A stretch of DNA of 64,000 nt from Methyloprofundus sp. (GCA_016592635.1 AP023240.1:620001-684000), one strand, 5' to 3'; positions 1-10,359 are shown, numbered from the stretch's first letter. The notes: generated by a model from the sequence alone, not told the origin. Numbers and translations: made by a program.

Positions 1-2022
1 TTCAGTTTTACTTTCAATCAGTAGCCCTAGTGTTAATACCGGTTTTAATAGTTCAAATAATGACTGCAATGCAATATCATGAATCAGGGCAATATCTTCA
101 GCTGCAAAACGATTACCCATACAAGCACAGATTTTTATGATGGCTAACGTTTCTTGTGCTAAGCGCTGTACTTTAGTACCAAACATTTCTACGACAGAGT
201 TAGGCATATGGGAGTGGCGTATTTTTTCCATATCCCAGACCCACTGTCCCTGTTCGCTAAACAGTAAAAGTTCTTCGCCGTGTAACCAAGATAAACTTTC
301 ACTGACAAATAAAGGATTACCTTCTGTTAATTTGGCTAAGAATATAGCCAGTTGTTCAGTTTGTGGTAAAGGTAAATCCAGAATATAGGCAACCATGTCA
401 TGGCATGCTTGGGTACCTAATGCCCCTATACGTAACTCTTTAATATTTAAATGCTGTTGTTTGATGCTTTGCAGCAAAAAAACTAACGGATGAGATTCGT
501 TGACTTCATTGTGTCGGTAGGCACCGATAAAAAATAGATGCGGGTAATTTTCACTATTGGCAAACAAGTATTGCAGGAAATCAAAGGTGGCACTATCACA
601 CCATTGCAGGTCATCGATAAATAAAATTAATGGATTATTTTCCCTACTTAGGCATGCTAAAAAAGAGCCGAATAAATTGTTAAATCGATTTCTGGCTTCT
701 ACAGGTGGTAAGTTTGGTACTTCAGGTTGTTTACCAATAAGTATGCTTAGCTCTGGTACCACATCAGTGATAACTCTGCCTTGCTTGCCTAGGGCAGTTA
801 ATATTTGTTGTTTCCAGTCATTAACGCGGCTATCACTTTCAGTCAACAAAGTTCGAATAAGGTTGCGTAATGCCTGAATCAGTGAACTGTAAGGTATGTT
901 TTTCTGGTATTGATCAAATTTTCCAGAGGTAAAATAGCCATTATTAGCCACTAGCGGTTGTTGTAACTCTTGGATTAAACGAGTTTTACCTATGCCTGGC
1001 AAGCCTGAAATAAAAGCAGAATGAAAGCCTTTATTGGCAATCACTTCGGCATATTCATCAAGAATAACGTGTGCTTCATTATTCCGACCCACCATTTTTG
1101 AGATAAAAATTATCCGGTGAGTGTGGTCACGTAGTCCCAGCATAAAAGGTATAACCTGATCATTTAGCTGGTATTGATCAGCGCATTGGCGTAAATCAGC
1201 ATATAAACCCAAGCCTGTTTGGTAGCGTTTTTCAGGCTCTTTCAGGCACATTTTTGCGATAATGGTACTGAGAATACTGGGGATTTTAGGGTTAACTTTA
1301 TGCAGAGGCGGGGATTCTTCCGCTAAATGCGAGTGAATGAGCTCTAGAGGGTCAGTGCTGGTAAAAGGTAAATTTCCTGTGAGTAACTGATAGAAAATAA
1401 TACCTAAAGAATAGATATCGGTTGAGAATTCGACCCGGTGATTGATGCGTCCTGTTTGCTCTGGGGAAGTGTAAGCTAAGGTACCTTTGACAAAATCACG
1501 GTCATAGATAAAATGACTAATTTCTTGAATATCTACCGGATTTAAAAAATCGACTAAGCGAACTGTGTTGGTTTCTGTTTGGATTAGAGTATTATTGGGC
1601 TTGATGCCCCCATGGATAATGCCTGCTTCATGTACGGCATTGAGAGCTAAGGTTAATTCACCAGCAATATTAAAAAAATCTGATAGTGGGATGCCAGTAG
1701 GGTGTATTGACAGGTAGTGATTGAGGGTCTTTCCTGGGAAGAAATGGCGTACTATAAATTGAGAGTTATTGTAGTACTCAAAGCTGAGAGGCGTAATAAC
1801 ACGTGGGTCATGAATGATTTTCAGTCTTTCGACTTTTTGTTTTAGATAACGGCGCTGACTTTCATTATTAATGGGGCGCTTTAATATTTTTACAATAAAG
1901 AACTGTTCTGGGTGCTTTTTTAAACATGCTTTAAATACCGAGGCATTGAGGCTGTTACCTAATAATTCCAGTAAATTATAGTAGGGAATGGATAATTTAA
2001 GATCTGTACTTAAATGCTTCAT
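1..2022 (-). CDS. Signalling protein, N-terminal part: degenerate Ser/Thr kinase domain plus AAA_16-type ATPase (runs off left edge)
   Basis: Reading frame open from an ATG at 2022 to the window edge (at least 674 residues). Residues 15-280 align with the protein-kinase fold: the ATP-anchoring Lys is kept (FIVKILKRP, about K45), but the catalytic loop reads HGGIKPNN (about 137-144) instead of HRDxKPxN and the metal motif reads VDFLNP instead of DFG. The catalytic Asp is therefore missing and this is probably a pseudokinase. An ATPase domain follows, with Walker A GLPGIGKT (about 340) and Walker B LILFIDDLQWCD (about 470), as in the large kinase/AAA/GAF/histidine-kinase sensor proteins. The C-terminal part lies outside the window, so the output domain is unknown. 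Family architecture is established knowledge; loss of kinase activity is inferred. Confidence 0.8.
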   Translation of the reverse strand, partial: MKHLSTDLKLSIPYYNLLELLGNSLNASVFKACLKKHPEQFFIVKILKRPINNESQRRYLKQKVERLKIIHDPRVITPLSFEYYNNSQFIVRHFFPGKTLNHYLSIHPTGIPLSDFFNIAGELTLALNAVHEAGIIHGGIKPNNTLIQTETNTVRLVDFLNPVDIQEISHFIYDRDFVKGTLAYTSPEQTGRINHRVEFSTDIYSLGIIFYQLLTGNLPFTSTDPLELIHSHLAEESPPLHKVNPKIPSILSTIIAKMCLKEPEKRYQTGLGLYADLRQCADQYQLNDQVIPFMLGLRDHTHRIIFISKMVGRNNEAHVILDEYAEVIANKGFHSAFISGLPGIGKTRLIQELQQPLVANNGYFTSGKFDQYQKNIPYSSLIQALRNLIRTLLTESDSRVNDWKQQILTALGKQGRVITDVVPELSILIGKQPEVPNLPPVEARNRFNNLFGSFLACLSRENNPLILFIDDLQWCDSATFDFLQYLFANSENYPHLFFIGAYRHNEVNESHPLVFLLQSIKQQHLNIKELRIGALGTQACHDMVAYILDLPLPQTEQLAIFLAKLTEGNPLFVSESLSWLHGEELLLFSEQGQWVWDMEKIRHSHMPNSVVEMFGTKVQRLAQETLAIIKICACMGNRFAAEDIALIHDIALQSLFELLKPVLTLGLLIESKTE

Positions 2023-2204
2023 ATCATATCGCCTTCAGCATATAACTAATCTTTGCAGTTTAGTTAAAATATGGGCAAAAATAAAGCAAGATTCTAAAGC
2101 ATTAGTTAATTATGCTATGTAGGTCATGGTTTTGAATTTCTATCATATAGTTGCGTGATAGATTATGTTGGAAAAATAGGCGTGTTGTTAACTTTTTATT
2201 GGTT

Positions 2205-3059
2205 TTAACCCTGATAAAAAAGTTTGAATATTTCTTCAAATTTATCATGAGTCGTTTCAATAATGGTGCTCATTTCATGAGGAGCAATATTAAAATCATT
2301 TGCTGGTATATTGCTCCAGTCTTGATCAAGGCTACTATAGTGGTCAGCTAAACGGATAATAGCGGCAATTTCCTGACAAGGTCCCTTATAGTTAGGGTAG
2401 GCATGTTGCTGAATACTTTCGATAATAATTTCGGGTAGGTTCCATAGCTGGCACAGAGCCGCGCCCGTTTGGTAATGATTAAACCCGATAATGCTGGTTT
2501 CAACTTCTATTTTATCTGCATCCGTTGGGGCGCCCATTGCTTGAATTGTTAGTGCAATTTCCTTAGTTAGCTCAGGAATGCGCTGACAAAAAACGAGTTG
2601 ACCAATATGGTGTAGTAACCCACAAATGAAGGCAGAATCAGAGTAGCCTTTATTTAAATGACGATCAATTTCTTGGGCGATCAGTGCGCAACGTAAGTTT
2701 TGTGCCCAGAAATCTTGAATAGAAATTAATTCAGCAGGTATTTTTGCAAACCTTTCAATGACAATGGTACTGAGTACAATATTTTGTAACTCTTTGGTTC
2801 CAATTAGGTTTATTGCTTGTGATATTGAGGTGATTTGTGCGGGAAATCCATAGAAGGCGCTATTAACAATTTTTAATAACCTGATTGCCAAAGATGCATC
2901 CGTTTCGATCACGGCTGCGGCATCGGCCAGCAGTTTATTGGAATCCTCAATGATTTTCTGCAACTGCGTATAGACAGTCGGAGGAGATGCTAGCTGGATG
3001 TCCCCTTTAAATAAGTCAGAGATTGCTAATGTGTTTTTGGTATTATGCATAAATAACAT
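2205..3059 (-). CDS. HDOD domain signalling protein
   Basis: 284 residues. The HDOD domain covers about residues 20-220 (SLAIRLLKIVNSAFYGFP, then FICGLLHHIGQLVF and the GFNHYQTGAALCQLWNLP segment). HDOD proteins resemble HD phosphohydrolases but usually lack the full metal site; they act as scaffolds in c-di-GMP, chemotaxis or stress signalling. The ATG at 3059 is followed directly by the domain region. The gene is transcribed away from the GGDEF-EAL gene at 3295, with 235 bases between the two starts that must hold both promoters. The clustering with other c-di-GMP proteins suggests the same pathway, but no direct partner can be read from the sequence. Confidence 0.85.
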   Translation of the reverse strand: MLFMHNTKNTLAISDLFKGDIQLASPPTVYTQLQKIIEDSNKLLADAAAVIETDASLAIRLLKIVNSAFYGFPAQITSISQAINLIGTKELQNIVLSTIVIERFAKIPAELISIQDFWAQNLRCALIAQEIDRHLNKGYSDSAFICGLLHHIGQLVFCQRIPELTKEIALTIQAMGAPTDADKIEVETSIIGFNHYQTGAALCQLWNLPEIIIESIQQHAYPNYKGPCQEIAAIIRLADHYSSLDQDWSNIPANDFNIAPHEMSTIIETTHDKFEEIFKLFYQG

Positions 3060-3294
3060 TATTTAATAATTATTTGTAGCTATACTTTACTTTATTGCGG
3101 TTGAGTAAAGAAATAGCAAGTAACCCCAGATGTCAGCCTTTGGTGGTTTAAATTTTAGGCTGAGTCATTCTGCTAGCGGTTTTAAAGTGGGGAGTAATAC
3201 ATTGGAATACTTAGCTCATACTATAACTGATGTTGTTGGTGTATGTCATTATTATATTTGATTTTTAATTTAAATTGATAAGCTTTAAGCGTCT

Positions 3295-5121
3295 ATGATT
3301 CTGTGTGAAAGTTTAAAAGATAAAATTATTATTATTGCGGAATATGATTCTGTAGTAGCGAAAAAGTTACGTATATATTTGCAAGATAATGGTTTTAATA
3401 ATATTCAAGTTGCTAAAAATGGTAATCAGCTCTATGAGATATTAAGGTTTTATTATAACGACCCTGATCAAGTCGGGTTGATCATAGTTAATGAGAGCTT
3501 ACCTCAGTGCCAGCTATTAGAAATGTGCGTGATGTTATCGAGTAGTCATGAAATGGTCGCCATTCCTTTCATTGTTTACGGTGAGCATAAACATTTTAAA
3601 TATGCTCAAGATAGCTACTTTGTTAAGGCCAAGTGTTTATTGCACTATATGGTTGCGCCGATTAGTTATGCGAATTTATTAATAGTAATAGGCTTTCAGT
3701 TAAATATGAAGCATGAGCGTTGCTTACGTTATCAGCAAGAAGAACGCCTGGTTTCTGAGTTGGCAGAAAGAAAAATTATTGATGCCAAATTAAAATATCT
3801 GGTTGCACATGATGAGCTGACCAGTTTATTGAATAGGAAGAGTTTTGAAAGTCACCTGCGTCTGATATTAAATCGTGATCAGCAACTAGCGCATGTGGGG
3901 GCTATTTTATTTATAGACATTGATCGATTTAGTCTTATTAATGAACTGGAAAGTTTTGAGGTAGGAGATAGTGTATTAGTTGCAGTGACTGCAATTATCA
4001 GACAATTGCTAACTAAAGATGATTTGTTTGCCCGCGTGGGGGCTGACGAGCTGTGTCTTTATTTACCTAATCAAACGACTGAAGATGTACGTTTATTTGC
4101 TGAAAAAATTAGACAAATAATAAGTGAGTACCGTTTTACATCTGGTGAGAGTGGTCAAAATCTAACCATTTCTATTGGGGTGACGAACTTAAATCTTGAT
4201 AATGGCTTATTGCACTATCAAGGTTTGATTGCACAAGCGCGATTGGCTTGTGATATGGCTAAGGAACTCGGCGGCAATCAAGTTTGTCTATATAGTGAGC
4301 ACGATAAAAAAGTGATCGCAAGACAGAGCGAAATTTATTGGGTGCCTTTAATTCGGCAGGCACTCTTGCAGAATAAACTATTTCTTGTCTTTCAGCCTAT
4401 TGTTGATTTAAGTAGTGGTGTCACTTCACACTATGAAGTGCTGACCAGAATGCGTAGCACGGGACATAAGATTATTCATTCTGCAGAGTTTATTGCTGTG
4501 GCTGAAAGAGTTGGTTTGATTCATAGTATTGATTTATTTGTAGTAGAAAGGGCGATTGAATTGCTCGCTGAGCTGCCAAGTATGACGCATATTTCATTAG
4601 CTATTAATTTGTCTGCAGATGCATTTCAAGGTGATGCTTTAGTGGTAGCAATTCAAGAAAAACTGGAACAGACATGGCTGGATCCCAAACGTATTACCTT
4701 TAAAATAGCAGAATCAGCGGTACTGAATAATTTTGAACAAGCTTGTGCCAGAATTGCTGAAATTCGAGCTTTAGGTTGTCAATTCGCTTTAAATGACTTC
4801 GGTGCTGGTTTTTGTTCGTTTGAGTACTTGAAGAAAATTCCGGTTGATTATGTGGAGATTGATGGCAAGTTTATTCAGAACTTAACCCATGATGAATCAA
4901 CACAAGTGTTGGTAAAATCAATTGTTGAAATTGCTAATATGTTGGGCAAGAAGACTATTGCCGAGCGGGTCGAAGACCCGGAAACTATTCAGAAGTTAAA
5001 GGAGATAGGTGTCAATATGGGGCAGGGCTATTATTTTGGCCGACCGCAAATGAACATTAAATCTAAAGACTCTGATTTTTTAACTAAAGCAAAACAGATG
5101 AATTTAAACTGGTTGCAGTAA
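3295..5121 (+). CDS. REC-like / degenerate GGDEF / degenerate EAL protein
   Basis: 608 residues. Residues 8-130 look like a receiver fold (IIIIAEYDSVVAKKLR) but the phospho-acceptor position reads IIVNESLP, with Asn instead of Asp. A GGDEF domain (about 165-325) has GADEL (about 249) in place of GGDEF. An EAL domain (about 345-590) has EVL (about 381) for EAL and NDFGAG (about 499) for DDFGTG; EIDGKFI and AERVED are kept. Catalytic output is probably reduced or lost, so a c-di-GMP-sensing or scaffold role is plausible. It is convergent with the GGDEF gene ending at 5129, with only seven bases between the two stops. Confidence 0.85.
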   Translation: MILCESLKDKIIIIAEYDSVVAKKLRIYLQDNGFNNIQVAKNGNQLYEILRFYYNDPDQVGLIIVNESLPQCQLLEMCVMLSSSHEMVAIPFIVYGEHKHFKYAQDSYFVKAKCLLHYMVAPISYANLLIVIGFQLNMKHERCLRYQQEERLVSELAERKIIDAKLKYLVAHDELTSLLNRKSFESHLRLILNRDQQLAHVGAILFIDIDRFSLINELESFEVGDSVLVAVTAIIRQLLTKDDLFARVGADELCLYLPNQTTEDVRLFAEKIRQIISEYRFTSGESGQNLTISIGVTNLNLDNGLLHYQGLIAQARLACDMAKELGGNQVCLYSEHDKKVIARQSEIYWVPLIRQALLQNKLFLVFQPIVDLSSGVTSHYEVLTRMRSTGHKIIHSAEFIAVAERVGLIHSIDLFVVERAIELLAELPSMTHISLAINLSADAFQGDALVVAIQEKLEQTWLDPKRITFKIAESAVLNNFEQACARIAEIRALGCQFALNDFGAGFCSFEYLKKIPVDYVEIDGKFIQNLTHDESTQVLVKSIVEIANMLGKKTIAERVEDPETIQKLKEIGVNMGQGYYFGRPQMNIKSKDSDFLTKAKQMNLNWLQ

Positions 5122-5128
5122 GTTCATT

Positions 5129-6613
5129 TTATGGCATCTTTTCTTGTTCTTTAGCTAACAGGTTTGTTGCTAAAGTATAACGGTTTTTGCCCGCTTTTTT
5201 GGCTGCATACATAGCCATATCTGCATATTTTATAAGTAGGTCTGCTTCCTCATGGTCTTTAGGGTAGAGACTAATACCAATACTGCCGCTGATCTGTACC
5301 GCCTGCCCCTGAATTAATAAGCTTTTATGTAACTGAGTTAGAATTTGTTCTGCAACTTTTTCGGCGGCTTTAGCATGGTTAATTGAGGTAAGGATTAAAG
5401 TGAACTCATCTCCCCCCATGCGCGCAACAGTGTCATCTTCACGGCAGCATTGTAATAAGCGTTGCCCGACAGATTTTAATACTTGGTCGCCTGCATCATG
5501 CCCTAATTGGTCATTAATATCTTTGAAGCCATCTAAATCAATAAACAGTACTGCCAAACAGCTAAATTGGCGTTTACTATGTCGTATTTCTTGTTGTAAG
5601 CGCTCATGAAATAATAGGCGGTTGGCAAGCCCTGTTAGTGGGTCATTAAAGGCGAGTTTGGTTAGTTTTGCTTCTTTTTCTGTCTGTTGAGTAATGTCGT
5701 AAATTGTACAAATAATACTTTGCTCGTTTTTAAACATTATTTTTTGACTTTCTACGTGAGCTTGAAAGGTGATGCCTGTTCTGCAATAGCCCATTTGGCT
5801 GGCTGAATTTAGGTTAAGAATATCGGTGATAGTTATATTGACCGGAATTCCATCAGGATATTTAAAGAGCTCATTGGCAGCTTGGTTACTGAATAAAATA
5901 CCGCCTTTTTTATTGTAAATAATAATGCTGGTCTCAATGGAATCAAATAAGCTATTTAAGGCCTGATTATTGGCATTGACTAATTTTGTATTGCCCACTA
6001 GGCGACGAATAATATAGATAAAATTAAATAATGCACAAACAAGTAAGCTAGATTGGATTAAACGAAGTAATTCTATGTGTTCAGTGGCTTGGTATTCTAT
6101 GGATAAAGTGAGTTGATTCATTATTTTTAACAACTCAATATTATGTTTTTGGGTTATGAGTAGAGCTTGTGCATAGGCTTCGGCAGAAGGTGGCTTAGTG
6201 TCTAGTGCATGCTTGATGGGGGGGCTGAATATAAGCCATAGTTGACGGCCTTCTGCTAAGTGAATTCTTGCTTGAGCAGAATCAATAGCAGGGATGACAA
6301 TAGGCTGGTGGTCACCATCTAAGGTAGAGCCACCTTCCCAAAAAGCAGTGAGTGTTTGCTCAAATAGGTTTAGAGAGTGTCGTAATTCGTTCTTTGTATT
6401 TTGGTGAATAGCTGATGTTTCTGCTTGGTGGTGTAGTAATAGTAATGCTTTACTGATGCGTTGTGACAACATACGTTGTCGGCCAGCTAAGTTAATGGCA
6501 GTGGTACTTTTAGTCAGACTATCTGAAATCCAAATATTTAACGATAGTGCTGAGATATCGAAAATAATAAATAGAAATATGGGGATGAATATCGAGTAGC
6601 TTTTTTTGCCCAT
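5129..6613 (-). CDS. Membrane PilJ-like / PAS / GGDEF diguanylate cyclase
   Basis: 494 residues. An N-terminal membrane segment (SIFIPIFLFIIFDISALSL) is followed by a periplasmic type IV pili sensor-like region with the PilJ-family signature LAGRQRMLSQRISKALLLL (about 43-61), a second membrane segment near residues 190-205, a PAS-like region (about 215-310) and an intact GGDEF domain with RMGGDEF and the GLANRLLFHERL start motif. It should synthesise c-di-GMP from GTP in response to an envelope signal. Of the two GGDEF proteins here, this is the one with an intact active site. No RxxD inhibitory site was checked in detail. Confidence 0.88.
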   Translation of the reverse strand: MGKKSYSIFIPIFLFIIFDISALSLNIWISDSLTKSTTAINLAGRQRMLSQRISKALLLLHHQAETSAIHQNTKNELRHSLNLFEQTLTAFWEGGSTLDGDHQPIVIPAIDSAQARIHLAEGRQLWLIFSPPIKHALDTKPPSAEAYAQALLITQKHNIELLKIMNQLTLSIEYQATEHIELLRLIQSSLLVCALFNFIYIIRRLVGNTKLVNANNQALNSLFDSIETSIIIYNKKGGILFSNQAANELFKYPDGIPVNITITDILNLNSASQMGYCRTGITFQAHVESQKIMFKNEQSIICTIYDITQQTEKEAKLTKLAFNDPLTGLANRLLFHERLQQEIRHSKRQFSCLAVLFIDLDGFKDINDQLGHDAGDQVLKSVGQRLLQCCREDDTVARMGGDEFTLILTSINHAKAAEKVAEQILTQLHKSLLIQGQAVQISGSIGISLYPKDHEEADLLIKYADMAMYAAKKAGKNRYTLATNLLAKEQEKMP

Positions 6614-6766
6614 AAAATGTTGTCACTAAATATGGTAGTTATAATTACTAAGAAGTGCGCTAGTCATTGCAAATGGCAAAAAAAGCGTTTAATTCTTCTG
6701 ATTTGTCTTACTGCCTGAAGAGGGGGGGAATTATGAACTTCTGTATTGATTGAAGTATAGCTGTTT

Positions 6767-8437
6767 CTACGCATTATCATCAAATATGTTTTTTTTATCA
6801 ATAGCTAATGTTATCGGTGATGCTGTGCCAGCCTGTTGGCTTGCGTTCATATTTCCTGGTGTTAGGCCGGCTTCTTCTAAGCGAGAACTTAAATAATCTA
6901 GGTGATTTTGGATTAGTTGTGTGGTTTTACCATGTTGGCTCCAGAAATTGGTATGTACGGTATTATCAAAAAACGAGATTTTACAATGTAGGGTATGTAA
7001 GTTTGGCGGGGTAAGGGTAATACTGGCAGACCAAGTTTTATTGGCAGTTTCCCCTTTTTTTGTAGTAGGGTTGTCGGCTTCAATTTGTATTTGCAAAGCC
7101 GTCGTTTGTTTTTTTTCCAAGAAGGGTAGCTCTAAAGTCCATACTTGCTTACTAGGGTCTTCTTGCGGCAGTGATTTGAATTGGTTGAGCATTAGCCGCG
7201 CTAATGTTCCTTCAGATTTTGTTTGCAGCTCTTTTAACAAATTTAATAAGCGTTCATTTGTTTGTTGTCCCGCTTGCTCTGCAGGTGCATCATGTTGCAA
7301 GGAAAATAATAATTTCAATAGAGTTGCTTTAAAGTCTGTATTGATACTGACATTTTGTTGTTGCTTGGGTTGAACTAGTTTGGCTTCGAGAAAAAGGCCG
7401 CTATTATTGAGTGAGTTTTTGAGGCTGCTACTGTTGGTTAATTGTTGTCTACTAGGTAGGTTGCTAATTATTTCTTGGGCTAAGCGTTTTAATGTGGCGG
7501 GTACTTGTTTATTGCTGGCTAACTCAGGGAAATTACGTAGTAATTGATTCAGCACCTCGGTCGAGGCTCGCTCTTTTGGTAAAATTGTTCTCAGCGCAGT
7601 ACTTATAACTTGCTCAGTATTTGGTCTTGGTAAAACGGTAAATTGTGGTTGTAGCCCTGATTTGCTAACTTGTAGTAATAAAGTTTGCTGTGGTTGCAGT
7701 GCTTGGGTTGAGCCTGTCGGTGTGGGTTGGGCAAATGCAATGACTATCGGTTTTAGGTTAATGGTTGCTGCTGAATTGGGTTGAGGTTGCGTAGTGGGTA
7801 ATGGTAGTTGGGTATTGGTATTATTTTGCTGTGTGGTTGGCGGCATGGTGGAGCGTGCAGGCAGAAACAATTGGATATGAGTACTTTTAGGGGTACTCTG
7901 CAATACCTGTGCAGATAATTTTTGCCCCGTAGTTAAGCTACTTAACAGCTTGCTATGAGTATTATTAGTCGCAATATTGAGGGTTGTTAGCGATTGCTGT
8001 GGGGCTTTAGTGGGCAGAGTGGACTGCGTTGTGACAGGTATTGGTTTTGCAGGACTAGCTAAGACGAGTAAAGTTGTACTATTTGTAGTATTTTTTGCGG
8101 TAGGTGCTTGCTCGGGCTGCAGCAGTTTAAATTCAGGTTGGGGCAATAGTTTTACCACCAACAATTGCAGCACTTGCCCTTTTTGTATAAGCGGCACTGG
8201 TTGTGGTGGGCTATTGGCTGGTTGGTTATTACGCAGTACTGTAGCGACTTGTTTAGAATTGATCAGCAATTGTAGCGTTTCTTTATTTGCTCCTGAATGG
8301 CTACTTGTTTGTAATACCGAGGCACTAATTTGTTGACCGATTTTTAAATCTAGATTATTGCCTGTGGTTGGATTTTTTGGTGTGATTAAAGTATTAATTA
8401 AATGCTGTGCTTTTGCTGGTAGTGGAGGATTAATCAT
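6767..8437 (-). CDS. FliK-like flagellar hook-length control protein
   Basis: 556 residues, very rich in Gln, Thr, Pro and Asn through the first 400 residues (low complexity, as expected of the molecular-ruler part of FliK). The C-terminal 130 residues match the hook-length control C-terminal domain: a WTLELPFLEKKQT segment, then ASITLTPPNLHTLHCKI, then a QNHLDYLSSRLEEAGL helix. FliK measures hook length and switches the export apparatus through FlhB. No other flagellar gene is in the window, so the function could also be in another secretion system. Its start lies five bases after the stop of the HDOD gene at 8443, suggesting co-transcription. Confidence 0.7.
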   Translation of the reverse strand: MINPPLPAKAQHLINTLITPKNPTTGNNLDLKIGQQISASVLQTSSHSGANKETLQLLINSKQVATVLRNNQPANSPPQPVPLIQKGQVLQLLVVKLLPQPEFKLLQPEQAPTAKNTTNSTTLLVLASPAKPIPVTTQSTLPTKAPQQSLTTLNIATNNTHSKLLSSLTTGQKLSAQVLQSTPKSTHIQLFLPARSTMPPTTQQNNTNTQLPLPTTQPQPNSAATINLKPIVIAFAQPTPTGSTQALQPQQTLLLQVSKSGLQPQFTVLPRPNTEQVISTALRTILPKERASTEVLNQLLRNFPELASNKQVPATLKRLAQEIISNLPSRQQLTNSSSLKNSLNNSGLFLEAKLVQPKQQQNVSINTDFKATLLKLLFSLQHDAPAEQAGQQTNERLLNLLKELQTKSEGTLARLMLNQFKSLPQEDPSKQVWTLELPFLEKKQTTALQIQIEADNPTTKKGETANKTWSASITLTPPNLHTLHCKISFFDNTVHTNFWSQHGKTTQLIQNHLDYLSSRLEEAGLTPGNMNASQQAGTASPITLAIDKKNIFDDNA

Positions 8438-8442
8438 AGGCT

Positions 8443-9333
8443 TTACAGCAATAATTTCTGAATATCATTTATTTCGCTTTTGGCTTGGTCCAAAATATTA
8501 ATGCTGGCATCAGCATCTAAGTTTCCCGAAACTAATTTATTATAGGCAGGTAATTGATCAAGCTGGGGCATCTTTTTTGGGTCGATTTTACCAATATAGC
8601 TATGCAATTGTGAAATCATGACGATGTCGGCATAATCAGGTGCTTTGAGTTCATCGCGAAACCAGTTTTCTGAATTGATAATGACGTTGGTAAAGTCTTC
8701 ATGAAAGTCCCACTTCTGTAAAATTTGCACGCCGATTTCAACGCGTAGTTTGCGCACCGTTTCGGTCAAATCTTTAGGGGTAGCTAAAATGTCTGGCTGT
8801 TTATCGGCATAAGTCAGAATAGGCACAATACCAATATCGTGAATCAAGCCAGCCAACATCGCTTTATCGGGGTCAAAACCAGGGGTTTTATGTGCAAGCA
8901 CTGCAGAGATAGCAGCAACATAGCTACTGTGAGTCCATAATTCATGCATTTTTTTGCGAATGAGGGCAGATTTTGCATTAAAGATGCCCTTTAAAGCAAA
9001 AGTAGTGATGATTTGTTGCGCGCTTTTTAGGCCTAGGCGGGTCAGTGCTTCTGGGCAGCTCTCAATTTTTCTACGCCCACGATACAGCGGGCTATTGGAT
9101 ATTTTGATCAGGCGTGCAGTAATGGAAGGATCCATTTGTACTACCCGAGCAATTTTATTGTTATTAGCTGAGCTATCATTAATGGCACGCTTTATATTAA
9201 AAGCAACATCTGGAATAGTTGGTAAGTTGAGTGAGTCAGACTGCATAAACTTGTAACAATCATGATAAAGCTTGTTTTTGGCAAGGCTTGCAGGTGATTT
9301 CCCAGTTTTTACAGGTGAACTTTTTTGATCCAT
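8443..9333 (-). CDS. HDOD domain signalling protein
   Basis: 296 residues. The HDOD domain spans about residues 35-235: LPTIPDVAFNIKRAI, MDPSITARLIKISNSPLY, and MLAGLIHDIGIVPIL, which keeps an HD pair (HDIG). It is the upstream gene of a two-gene unit with the FliK-like gene (five-base gap). It is divergent from prmB, whose start lies 91 bases away. Likely a regulatory scaffold rather than an enzyme. It is distinct in sequence from the HDOD protein at 2205, so this is not a recent tandem duplication. Confidence 0.85.
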   Translation of the reverse strand: MDQKSSPVKTGKSPASLAKNKLYHDCYKFMQSDSLNLPTIPDVAFNIKRAINDSSANNNKIARVVQMDPSITARLIKISNSPLYRGRRKIESCPEALTRLGLKSAQQIITTFALKGIFNAKSALIRKKMHELWTHSSYVAAISAVLAHKTPGFDPDKAMLAGLIHDIGIVPILTYADKQPDILATPKDLTETVRKLRVEIGVQILQKWDFHEDFTNVIINSENWFRDELKAPDYADIVMISQLHSYIGKIDPKKMPQLDQLPAYNKLVSGNLDADASINILDQAKSEINDIQKLLL

Positions 9334-9424
9334 ATTGACTATTTTAAGGAATGTTGCCCAGATGCATGCAGAATTAGTTTAAAATTACAGCTTTTAAGTG
9401 TTATTTTTACATTATTAATATTTT

Positions 9425-10357
9425 ATGCAACAAACATCTGTAGAAATCAGAGAAACATTGGAAACAGTGCGTGATTATATTCGCTGGGGAGCGAGTTGTT
9501 TTGCTGAAGCCAAACTGTTTCATGGGCATGGTACTGCAAGTGCATTAGATGATGCTGCAGCATTGATTTTACACAGTTTGCATCTACCTTATAATTTATC
9601 GGAAAGTTATTTTAGTGCACGCTTAACGAATGCGGAGCGTCATAAAATTATCGACCTGATTAATCACCGTATTACCACACGCACTCCATCAGCTTATTTA
9701 ATGCATGAAGCTATTTTTGCCGGCTTGTCATTTTATGTGGATGAGCGGGTTTTAGTACCAAGATCGCCTATTGCCGAATTAATTACCAGTCAATTTGAAC
9801 CTTGGGTTGAGCCCGAACAAGTGCAGCATGTGCTTGACCTATGTACGGGCAGTGCTTGTATTGCGATTGCTTGTGCTTACGCTTTTCCTGAGGCGCAAGT
9901 CGATGCAGTCGATTTATCGGAAGATGCTTTGGCTGTTGCTAACATTAATGTTGCTAAACATGAGTTGCAAGAGCAATTAAATTTGTATCATTCGGATTTA
10001 TTTACTGCTTTGCCCGAGAAAAAATATGATTTAATTGTTTCCAACCCGCCTTATGTGGCGATTAGTGAGTGGGAGCAATTACCGGCAGAATTTCATGCCG
10101 AGCCTGAAATGGGTTTTACGGGTGGAGAAACCGGGCTGGATCTGGTAATTAAGATTTTAGTTGATGCTGCACAGTATTTGGCTGAGCAGGGTATATTAAT
10201 AGTAGAAGTAGGCAGCAGTGCTGAAACTTTACAAACTCAATTTCCTGAAGTCCCCTTTTATTGGCTGGATTTTGAGCACGGTGGTGATGGTGTATTTTTG
10301 CTAACTACCGAGCAAGTATTGGCATTTAATGAATTATTTAAGCGAGCGTTGGATTAA
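9425..10357 (+). CDS. prmB: Ribosomal protein L3 N5-glutamine methyltransferase PrmB
   Basis: 310 residues, the usual length for PrmB. An N-terminal helical domain ([20 protein letters not shown]) precedes a class I SAM-dependent methyltransferase fold with [14 protein letters not shown] for SAM binding and the diagnostic catalytic NPPYV motif at about residue 202. It methylates a glutamine of ribosomal protein L3 using S-adenosylmethionine. The NPPY motif, the extended N-terminus and the position directly before aroC (two-base gap) favour PrmB over PrmC (HemK). Confidence 0.95.
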   Translation: MQQTSVEIRETLETVRDYIRWGASCFAEAKLFHGHGTASALDDAAALILHSLHLPYNLSESYFSARLTNAERHKIIDLINHRITTRTPSAYLMHEAIFAGLSFYVDERVLVPRSPIAELITSQFEPWVEPEQVQHVLDLCTGSACIAIACAYAFPEAQVDAVDLSEDALAVANINVAKHELQEQLNLYHSDLFTALPEKKYDLIVSNPPYVAISEWEQLPAEFHAEPEMGFTGGETGLDLVIKILVDAAQYLAEQGILIVEVGSSAETLQTQFPEVPFYWLDFEHGGDGVFLLTTEQVLAFNELFKRALD

Positions 10358-10359
10358 GT

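Noticed and set aside
6808..8336. Several plus-strand frames opposite the FliK-like gene
   Set aside because: Cys/Val/Gly-rich shadows caused by the Gln/Thr-rich coding strand.
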